Below are positions 57,658 through 64,000 of a stretch of DNA of 64,000 bases, in pieces; position 1 is the stretch's first letter; every line of letters begins with the position of its first letter. The DNA lies in contig NZ_NEGK01000001.1 in assembly GCF_002135435.1 (NCBI RefSeq), positions 62,001-126,000 of the forward strand. The letters are read 5' to 3'. Origin of the DNA: Acinetobacter sp. ANC 3813 (GTDB taxonomy: Bacteria; Pseudomonadota; Gammaproteobacteria; Pseudomonadales; Moraxellaceae). The position numbers were made by a program, and so were the translations under genes. The notes beneath the pieces were generated by a model, which saw only the letters and a program-made list of their open reading frames with translations, searched no databases and was not told where the DNA came from.

Positions 57658-58800
57658 TTAGCGTCCTAAGATGCTGCGCGCGACAATCTCTTTCATAATT
57701 TCATTGGTTCCGCCATAAATACGCTGAATTCTGGCATCTACAAATAAGCGTGAAATTGGATATTCTGTCATATAGCCATAGCCGCCAAACAGCTGCAGCA
57801 GATTATCCGCAATTTTCATCTGCATGTCTGTGGCAAAGCTTTTCAGGGCTGCCGCTGTTTCTACATCCAGCTTGCCTTGCATGTAAAGCTCTACATTGCG
57901 CTCATAAAATGCCGCTGTTGCCAGTTCATCAATTTTGGCTTGCGCCATGACAAAACGGGTATTTTGGAATTGGCCAATTTGCTGACCAAAAGCTTGACGC
58001 TCTTTAACATATTGCACCGCAATATCAATTGAACCGCGTATTGCGCCAATTGCAGTTGAAGCAATGGCTGTGCGCTCACGCGGCAATTCCTGCATCAAAT
58101 AAGCAAAGCCTTGACCAGCCTGCCCCAGCAGCTGATCTTTAGGCACTTTTACATTGTCATAAAACAACTCAGATGTATCTTGTGAATGCAGACCAATCTT
58201 GTCTAAGTTCGTGCCTTTTTTGAAGCCTTCTAAATGCGTATCGACCAATAACAACGACACGCCTTTGGCACGTGCCTGCGGGTCAGTCTTGGCTGCTAGA
58301 ACGACAAGATCAGCATGCTGACCATTTGAAATGAACGTTTTAGAACCGTTTAGTAAATAATGATCGCCCTGCAAAATTGCGCTGCTGCGCATTGCCTGTA
58401 AATCTGAACCTGCACCCGGCTCAGTCATGCCAATTGCGCCAACCACTTCACCGCTGACCATTTTAGGCAGCCAATATTGCTTTTGCGCTTCAGAACCAAT
58501 ATGCAGAATATACGGCGCAGCAATTTCAGAATGGCATGAAATACCTGTAGATAAAGCACTAAAACCTGCACGGGCAGATTCTTCGACCAGCATTAATGAA
58601 TAATGTGTTGGAACGCCATAACCGCCAAATTCTTCTGGTACATCTACACACAGGAAACCATTGTCACCCAATGCATTCCAAACTGAACGCGGCATAATGC
58701 CCTCACGTTCCCATTGCTCATAATGCGGCGCAATCTGCTCTTGCATAAAACGGCGAAAGTTATCTCTGAATAATTCTAAATCTGCATCATAAGCCAGCAT
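57658..58800 (-). CDS. Acyl-CoA dehydrogenase
   Basis: 380 residues from ATG 58800, chosen for AAGGAAG at 7 bases; the open frame extends 30 residues further without signals. FAD-dependent acyl-CoA dehydrogenase of the medium/long-chain type. AIGMTEPGAGSDLQAMRSSA (FAD/substrate contact), SKTFISNGQHADL, RERTAIASTAIGAI, LQLFGGYGYMTEYPISRLF and RIYGGTNEIMKEIVAR, with a catalytic Glu in the GGTNEI segment. Probably beta-oxidation; substrate chain length unknown. No neighbouring fad genes. Confidence 0.93.
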   Translation of the reverse strand: MLAYDADLELFRDNFRRFMQEQIAPHYEQWEREGIMPRSVWNALGDNGFLCVDVPEEFGGYGVPTHYSLMLVEESARAGFSALSTGISCHSEIAAPYILHIGSEAQKQYWLPKMVSGEVVGAIGMTEPGAGSDLQAMRSSAILQGDHYLLNGSKTFISNGQHADLVVLAAKTDPQARAKGVSLLLVDTHLEGFKKGTNLDKIGLHSQDTSELFYDNVKVPKDQLLGQAGQGFAYLMQELPRERTAIASTAIGAIRGSIDIAVQYVKERQAFGQQIGQFQNTRFVMAQAKIDELATAAFYERNVELYMQGKLDVETAAALKSFATDMQMKIADNLLQLFGGYGYMTEYPISRLFVDARIQRIYGGTNEIMKEIVARSILGR

Positions 58801-58949
58801 TAAGTTCTTCCTTCTGAACATTGTTGTTTTGATTGATTCCATCCTAGATAAGTTTTGCTGCCATGTCATGCTGTAAAACTGAGCGTTCAACTTTTAGAAA
58901 TACAGCTTGTGACGTAATTTTAAATTCTTATAAATCTTCAAATTTGCAT

Positions 58950-58978
58950 AAAAAAAGGAAGCCGAAGCTTCCCTTTTT
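58950..58978 (-). terminator. Terminator of dctA
   Basis: AAAAGGAAGC CGAA GCTTCCCTTTT, 16 bases after the stop, U-tract on the minus strand. Confidence 0.9.
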
Positions 58979-58993
58979 AAGTCTCAAAACACA

Positions 58994-60340
58994 TTAAGCA
59001 TGCGCTTGATTGCTTTCTTCCTGCATCTTGCGGTCTATTTCCGCAGGATCATTAAGCGCAGCATTCAATTGAACGGTATCCAACTTACCTACCCATTTTG
59101 CAACCACAATTGTTGCCAATGAGTTGCCCACTAAGTTGGTCAATGCACGCGCTTCAGACATGAAACGGTCAATACCTAAAATGAGTGCCAAACCTGCAAC
59201 TGGAATATGACCAACTGCAGACAGCGTAGCCGCCATCACAATAAAGCCTGAACCTGTCACACCCGCAGCGCCTTTAGATGAAATCAGCAATACCGCTAAA
59301 AGGGTAATTTCATGCGCTAAATCCAATTGCGTATTGGTCGCTTGCGCAATAAAAATTGCAGCCATGGTCAAATAAATAGATGTACCATCTAGGTTAAATG
59401 AATAGCCTGTTGGAATTACTAACCCCACAACTGACTTTTCACAGCCCGCAAGTTCAAGCTTTTTCAGCATGCGCGGCAGCACAGATTCAGATGATGATGT
59501 ACCCAATACAATTAGTAATTCTTCACGGATCATACGGATCATTTTTAAGATACTGAAACCGCAGAAGCGTGCTATCGAACCTAAAACAATAAAGATGAAC
59601 AGCAGACAGGTCACATAGAAGCAGATAATTAACTGCGCCAATTGCGCCAATGAACCAATGCCATATTTGCCAATCGTAAACGCCATAGCGCCAAAAGCGC
59701 CAATCGGAGCAAGCTTCATAATCATATTTACAATGTTGAAGAACACATGTGAAATTTGATCAATGAATTTTAGAACCGGCTTACCTGCATCGCCTAATTT
59801 ATGCAGGGCAAAACCAAACAAGAGCGCAAACATAAGCACTTGCAGAATCTCGCCTTCAGCAAATGCGCCAACGACTGTATTTGGAATAATATTCAGCAAG
59901 AAATCAATCGTCGATTGCGACGCACCCGACTCTACATACTTTGAAATACCTGATGTATCTAAAGTAGCAGGGTCAATATTCATGCCCACACCCGGTTTAG
60001 CAATATTAATTACGACTAAACCAATCACCAGCGCCAAAGTCGACACTACTTCAAAGTAAAGCAGTGCAATACCGCCCGTTTTACCCACAGATTTCATGCT
60101 TTCCATGCCAGCAATACCGCTCACTACGGTACAGAAAATCACTGGCGCGATAATCATTTTAATCAGTTTAATAAAAGCATCACCCAGCGGCTTAAGCTGC
60201 TCGCCTAAGCCCGGAACGCTTTGCTTTACGCCATTAACTATTTCGGTCGTGCTTGGCGAAAAATGCCCTACAATCACACCAAGAATAATGGCAACAATCA
60301 CTTGAAAATACAGCGACTTATAAATTGGTTTTTTCGTCAT
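58994..60340 (-). CDS. dctA: C4-dicarboxylate:cation symporter DctA
   Basis: 448 residues, DAACS family with eight membrane helices and two re-entrant loops. Imports succinate, fumarate and malate. Features: [20 protein letters not shown] at the start, [17 protein letters not shown] (substrate loop of dicarboxylate rather than glutamate carriers), [20 protein letters not shown], and [19 protein letters not shown]. The SSSE..P and NLDGTSIY motifs favour DctA over GltP. No dctBD two-component genes next to it. Confidence 0.94.
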   Translation of the reverse strand: MTKKPIYKSLYFQVIVAIILGVIVGHFSPSTTEIVNGVKQSVPGLGEQLKPLGDAFIKLIKMIIAPVIFCTVVSGIAGMESMKSVGKTGGIALLYFEVVSTLALVIGLVVINIAKPGVGMNIDPATLDTSGISKYVESGASQSTIDFLLNIIPNTVVGAFAEGEILQVLMFALLFGFALHKLGDAGKPVLKFIDQISHVFFNIVNMIMKLAPIGAFGAMAFTIGKYGIGSLAQLAQLIICFYVTCLLFIFIVLGSIARFCGFSILKMIRMIREELLIVLGTSSSESVLPRMLKKLELAGCEKSVVGLVIPTGYSFNLDGTSIYLTMAAIFIAQATNTQLDLAHEITLLAVLLISSKGAAGVTGSGFIVMAATLSAVGHIPVAGLALILGIDRFMSEARALTNLVGNSLATIVVAKWVGKLDTVQLNAALNDPAEIDRKMQEESNQAHA

Positions 60341-60738
60341 GAGAATACTTCACAATATACTTCTGTTTACAGAAGCTTCCGTTTGTTCTGTCTATTTACT
60401 TTAAAAATAAACAACCCGAACTCATTTGCCGCTGACAAAAGAGTAAAACGTTGCTGAATTCAATCCAGCAAGCAAATAGTGTGAAAATCGATTTCGGTAA
60501 AATCACCCATGCCCTTTTAAGGCTTGGAATAGGAGAAACAGCACACAAAAATACGCGGGAATTTTACCAAGTTATAAACTGCTCGTTTTGCCTGTTATGT
60601 TAATTTTGCTCAATAAATATACTTTTCTTATTAGACTATGGTCTATCATTAGACGAAATAAGAATAAAAAATTGGCTGAAAAAACCCAACCATAAAAGTA
60701 GACTACAATGTTTGCCTATACTTTTACAATCAGCTGCC
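60341..60738. other. Intergenic region between dctA and ybiB
   Basis: About 400 AT-rich bases. The segment 60632-60654 holds TAGAC-TATG-GTCTA followed by another TAGAC, a possible regulator site. No ORF supported. Confidence 0.4.
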
Positions 60739-61743
60739 ATGAATACAAAACGAAATATCTACAAAGATTTTGAACATCCATTTGCACAGTTTGTCCGCAT
60801 TGTCGGCAAGGGTAAAAACGGCGCCCGCTCGCTGACCTATGATGAAGCCTATCAGGCCTTCAGTATGATTTTAAAAGATGAAGTTCTGGATGTGCAGCTC
60901 GGCGCATTCCTCATGCTGCTGCGTGTAAAAGAAGAATCTGTAGATGAGCTGACGGGCTTTGTGCAAGCCACGCGTGACCAGCTGAATTTCAAGCCGCTGC
61001 AGGTAGATTTAGACTGGTCATCTTATGCAGGAAAACGTAAGCACTATCCATGGTTTTTACTGGCAGCGCTCACTCTTGCTCATCATGGCTATAAAGTGGT
61101 GATGCATGGCGCTTCGGGCCATACCATTAACCGCTTGTATACCGAACAGGTATTGGAATATTTAAGTTATCCAATTTGCCAAAATGACCTCGATGTAGAG
61201 CAGCAATTAAAACAGCGCAATTTTGCCTATATGCCATTAGAAGCCATTTCACCTATTTTAAGTGACCTGATTTCACTGCGTAATGTGATGGGGCTGCGCT
61301 CGCCTATTCATACGCTGGCGCGTTTAATCAATCCGTTTAATGCCAAAGCAACCATGCAGGCCATTTTTCATCCGGCTTACCGCAGCTCGCATCAGCAGGC
61401 CGCCTTTAAACTTGGCTATCAAAACAGCGCAGTGATTAAAGGTGAAGGCGGAGAATTTGAACGCAATCCGGATGCCAAAACCCTCATCTGCGGTATTAAA
61501 GACGGTGAATTATATGAACATGAATTGCCTAAACTGACTGATAACCGCAGCCCAACTGAAGAAGAACTCGATTTAGCTGTCTTTAAAGCCGTTTGGGAAG
61601 GCTCGAAAAATCATGAATATGGCGAGATTGCCGTTGTAGAAACTATGGGCATTGCGCTGTATGCAATGGGTGCCGTACAAAGCTATGAAGATGCGATGAA
61701 TTTAGCTCAAAAACTGTGGCAAACACGCAGTGCAAGCATTTAA
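60739..61743 (+). CDS. ybiB: YbiB-family protein (TrpD2-type nucleic-acid-binding protein)
   Basis: 334 residues from ATG 60739. Resembles anthranilate phosphoribosyltransferase in fold (RSLTYDEAYQAFSMIL, GVKEESVDELTGF-like VKEESVDELTGF, MHGASGHTINRLY), but lacks the TrpD PRPP-binding GTGGD motif and ends in a YbiB-type C-terminus (VIKGEGGEFERNPD). E. coli YbiB binds single-stranded nucleic acids and is under SOS control; no LexA box is evident here. Not in a trp operon. Followed by a perfect-stem terminator. Confidence 0.9.
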   Translation: MNTKRNIYKDFEHPFAQFVRIVGKGKNGARSLTYDEAYQAFSMILKDEVLDVQLGAFLMLLRVKEESVDELTGFVQATRDQLNFKPLQVDLDWSSYAGKRKHYPWFLLAALTLAHHGYKVVMHGASGHTINRLYTEQVLEYLSYPICQNDLDVEQQLKQRNFAYMPLEAISPILSDLISLRNVMGLRSPIHTLARLINPFNAKATMQAIFHPAYRSSHQQAAFKLGYQNSAVIKGEGGEFERNPDAKTLICGIKDGELYEHELPKLTDNRSPTEEELDLAVFKAVWEGSKNHEYGEIAVVETMGIALYAMGAVQSYEDAMNLAQKLWQTRSASI

Positions 61744-61786
61744 CCGATATGCTGCAGAATAAAGCAGCAAGATTGATACAGTCCCG

Positions 61787-61818
61787 TAAAAGATCTGCTA
61801 GGCAGAGCAGATCTTTTA
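61787..61818 (+). terminator. Terminator of ybiB
   Basis: TAAAAGATCTGCT AGGCAG AGCAGATCTTTTA, 13-base perfect stem, 44 bases after the stop. Confidence 0.85.
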
Positions 61819-61875
61819 ATGCTAATTTATTTTTTCGTGATACAGTTATCAAAATAATAGCTACGGAGAATCTAT

Positions 61876-62250
61876 ATGAATACGACTTTCAACACAGATT
61901 CAGCCTCCGCAGAAAAAGAAATGCGGGCACGGAATGCCCTATATGATGCGCTCATTTTTCGGAATACCTTTACACAGGTGGTCATGCAATTTGTTCAGCT
62001 GCATTTAGATGCTATTCCAGCTGAATATTGGACTGCGCATTTTGGCAATCCAAAACCCAGTACAGAACAAATTATTGAGCATTTGGTTTTAAATGACCGC
62101 AGTATTTTAAATCAGGACGATCTCACTGAAGAGCAAATCGCTTTTCGCCAAAATCATTTGGACTTTGTCTTACCTGCCAATATCAGCCTGTATTCAATCT
62201 GTGTCAGCTTTGAAGAAGGTGAACCTTACAACATCAGCATCAACAATTAA
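61876..62250 (+). CDS. Small cytoplasmic protein, function unknown
   Basis: 124 residues, GGAG at 7 bases before the ATG. No membrane segment or signal peptide. Mostly helical by composition (RARNALYDALIFRNTFTQVVMQFV) with an acidic C-terminal third. No family recognised. Between ybiB and the convergent yeaC, with its own terminator. Confidence 0.7.
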   Translation: MNTTFNTDSASAEKEMRARNALYDALIFRNTFTQVVMQFVQLHLDAIPAEYWTAHFGNPKPSTEQIIEHLVLNDRSILNQDDLTEEQIAFRQNHLDFVLPANISLYSICVSFEEGEPYNISINN

Positions 62251-62277
62251 AAAAACCAGCATGATGCTGGTTTTTTT
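62251..62277 (+). terminator. Terminator
   Basis: AAAAACCAGCA TGA TGCTGGTTTTT directly at the stop codon of the preceding gene. Confidence 0.92.
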
Positions 62278-62320
62278 CAGTTTAAGATTTATCAATACCT
62301 ATCATAAATCTTAGATGTCA

Positions 62321-62587
62321 TTACACAAAACGGATTGGCTTAAATTCCGGCTCTTCCACATGTGAATCACAATGTTCATCTTCTTCTTTGGTGCCACGGT
62401 CAATATAGCCGCTGCGCTCTGTTTCAGGCAAGTTCTTCATTTCCCACGCATACACTGCCTGCATGCATGTTTGACGCTGCTCTGCGGTCAGCGCTACACC
62501 ATTTGGCCATTTTCCAATTTCAATTGCTGTTTTTAAGCGTGCAACAATTTCAGGATCCAGTATGGCAAGCATTTGTTCGATATTCAT
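62321..62587 (-). CDS. yeaC: YeaC-like DUF1315 protein
   Basis: 88 residues. Matches the DUF1315/YeaC family: MNIEQMLAILDPEIVARLKTAIEIGKWPNGVALTAEQRQ..., with the conserved GKWPxGxxLTxEQ motif. Function unknown in the family. Its AGGAT ribosome binding site lies within the end of nadK and the start is only three bases after the nadK stop, so the two are co-translated. Confidence 0.9.
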   Translation of the reverse strand: MNIEQMLAILDPEIVARLKTAIEIGKWPNGVALTAEQRQTCMQAVYAWEMKNLPETERSGYIDRGTKEEDEHCDSHVEEPEFKPIRFV

Positions 62588-62590
62588 GGA

Positions 62591-63502
62591 TTAATCCTGC
62601 TTAAATGAGTCAAAATCTTGGTTCCAGCCAAGCTTGGTACGGCATGCCATATAAAAGTCATAACCTGGCGGATGGAGCAAATTCAGTTTAAAGGGATGTT
62701 TACGGATATGTAAACTATCTCCAACACCCAGTGAAACACTGTGCTGACCGTCTGCGCTGACCATAGGCAGCACACGGTTTTCACGAATCAGAATCTTAAT
62801 TTCACTTTGACCGCCCACGACAATTGGACGTGAAGACAAAGTATGCGGATGCATAGGCACCAAAGCAATAGCATCCATACTTGGATGCACAATTGGCCCG
62901 CCGCCCGACAGTGCATAAGCGGTAGACCCTGTTGGGGTAGATACAATCAGACCATCACTGTGCTGACGATAGACATACTGACCGTCAATGTTCAGCTCGA
63001 AGTCAATCATATGTACAGATTTACCTGAATGCAGCACCACATCATTGAGGGCAATCGCATCATAAATGCTTTCACCTTTAGATCGGATTTCAATTTCAAG
63101 CAAAAAACGGCGGTCCTGCTGAAATTCACCTTTCAGCACTTGATCCAGCTTAAAAATCACTTCTGTCGGCTTGATATCTGTTAAAAAGCCTAAACGTCCG
63201 CGGTTTACACCAATCACTGGCGTGTTGTATTTGACCAAAGCACGCGCCGCATGCAGCAGTGAACCATCACCGCCAACCACAATAACCAAATCTACCACTT
63301 CCCCCAGCAAGGCTTTGCTGACTGTCTGGGTGTTGGTATAAGGTACCAATTGAGCTGTTTCTGTATCAAATACAGGATGCAGCCCTAAACTCAGTAAATG
63401 ATCATGTATCAGGCATAAGGTCTCAACCACTGACGATTTGTCAGGACGTCCAATTAATCCAATATTCCGAAAAGCCTTATGTGAAATATGCACCTGCGCC
63501 AT
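62591..63502 (-). CDS. nadK: NAD kinase
   Basis: 303 residues from ATG 63502 (MAQVHISHKAFRNIGLIG); upstream in-phase ATGs at 63520 and 63529 are possible but add a non-conserved tail. Phosphorylates NAD to NADP. GGDGSLLHAAR with the catalytic Asp, NRGRLGFLTDI, LNDVVLHSG, and VSTPTGSTAYALSGGGPIVHP are all present. Coupled to yeaC downstream. Divergent from the PBP1b gene. Confidence 0.96.
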   Translation of the reverse strand: MAQVHISHKAFRNIGLIGRPDKSSVVETLCLIHDHLLSLGLHPVFDTETAQLVPYTNTQTVSKALLGEVVDLVIVVGGDGSLLHAARALVKYNTPVIGVNRGRLGFLTDIKPTEVIFKLDQVLKGEFQQDRRFLLEIEIRSKGESIYDAIALNDVVLHSGKSVHMIDFELNIDGQYVYRQHSDGLIVSTPTGSTAYALSGGGPIVHPSMDAIALVPMHPHTLSSRPIVVGGQSEIKILIRENRVLPMVSADGQHSVSLGVGDSLHIRKHPFKLNLLHPPGYDFYMACRTKLGWNQDFDSFKQD

Positions 63503-63693
63503 TGCTCCGCTACGCTTCATGCTTATCATAGCATTAACGCTTTTGATTTAAAAAAACTTTGATTTACAAACTTTGATTTACCAATAATCTGACAGACACC
63601 TGCTTATTTTGCATAGTTATACAGTTTAAATATTGCAAAATGGTCAAAAGCTTCGCATGATTAGCAAAATTTCTCAGGATCTTATCATCATTT

Positions 63694-64000
63694 ATGAAGT
63701 CTGAACGCGGCATAGGCATTATCGCATTTATTTTCTGTGTTTTGGTGATTGGCGCATTCGTCGCTTTCAGTGTCTATCTGATTAAAATCGACAATGTAGT
63801 CCGCGCTAAATTTGAAGGACAGCGCTGGGATATCCCAGCCAAAGTATTTGCTCGTCCTTTAGAAATTTACAGCAATGCGGCAGTCAGTCAAGATGATGTG
63901 CAGGAAGAGCTGAAAATGCTCGGCTATAAAAATGCGGACAGCTATGCTAAAACCGGCAGCTACGTAAATAACGGCAATGAAATGTATGTCCATACCCGTG
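63694..64000 (+). CDS. mrcB: Class A penicillin-binding protein, PBP1b type (3' end missing)
   Basis: The first 102 residues of a frame that stays open to the window edge. A short cytoplasmic start (MKSERG) and one membrane helix (about 7-30) lead into FEGQRWDIPAKVFARPLEIY and a Leu-Gly-Tyr motif (EELKMLGYK), characteristic of the juxtamembrane part and UB2H domain of PBP1b, the domain that binds the activator LpoB. Glycosyltransferase and transpeptidase domains lie beyond the window. CAGGAT is 13 bases upstream, a rather long spacing. Confidence 0.88.
   Translation, partial: MKSERGIGIIAFIFCVLVIGAFVAFSVYLIKIDNVVRAKFEGQRWDIPAKVFARPLEIYSNAAVSQDDVQEELKMLGYKNADSYAKTGSYVNNGNEMYVHTR

Overview
The window reads as ordinary chromosome of a gammaproteobacterium of the genus Acinetobacter (family Moraxellaceae). 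The gene content supports this: a TyrA-AroA fusion downstream of pheA and hisC, an AlaA-type aminotransferase with an unusual N-terminal extension, an NADP isocitrate dehydrogenase, type II NADH dehydrogenase, PurT, an ADE-type adenine deaminase, and moderately AT-rich DNA with very AT-rich gaps. I see no rRNA, tRNA, CRISPR array, prophage or intact insertion sequence. Two genes run off the edges: ychF on the left and a class A penicillin-binding protein (PBP1b type) on the right.

Layout. 1-5.6 kb: ychF, a His/Ala/Lys-rich exported protein, an Mpo1-like membrane protein divergent from a Crp-family regulator, small exported proteins and a first AzlC-AzlD exporter pair. 5.8-11 kb: purT, glnD and dapC in a row. 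11-13.6 kb: an msrB-gpx oxidative-stress pair and alaA. 13.8-19.2 kb: periplasmic asparaginase, a previously easily missed 54-residue glutamine-rich protein, a DUF4124 protein, icd, rluE and an AT-rich orphan membrane protein. 19.3-23.1 kb: a codB-pucR-codA pyrimidine-base salvage operon. 23.3-30.6 kb: M61 peptidase, D,D-carboxypeptidase, ndh, slyD, a secreted HExxH protein and an M48 lipoprotein. 31-38 kb: hisZ-purA, a second AzlC-AzlD pair divergent from an Lrp regulator, and a GapA/Epd-type dehydrogenase. 38.5-44 kb: alaS, lysC, csrA, rnhB. 44-48.1 kb: cytochrome b561 flanked by two related four-cysteine exported proteins, then adenine deaminase with an NCS2 purine permease. 49-52 kb: yaaA, an alpha/beta hydrolase, a DUF2147 protein. 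52-56.6 kb: the aromatic operon pheA-hisC-tyrA/aroA. 57-64 kb: DJ-1/PfpI protein, acyl-CoA dehydrogenase, dctA, ybiB, nadK-yeaC and the PBP1b start.

Themes. Nitrogen and nucleobase metabolism recur (glnD, asparaginase, cytosine-type deaminase with permease, adenine deaminase with permease, purT, purA), as do amino-acid biosynthesis (dapC, lysC, alaA, hisZ, hisC, pheA, tyrA-aroA) and amino-acid export (two AzlCD pairs).

Most notable points: the CodA homologue carries Ser320 where E. coli CodA has Asp314, the substitution site reported for 5-methylcytosine deaminases; AlaA carries a roughly 70-residue HTH-like N-terminal domain; a Gln/Asn-rich hydrophilic microprotein has a good ribosome binding site; and a four-cysteine exported family is duplicated around cytochrome b561. 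I did not find a convincing wholly new multi-gene system; the strongest leads are these single-gene or small-cluster oddities.
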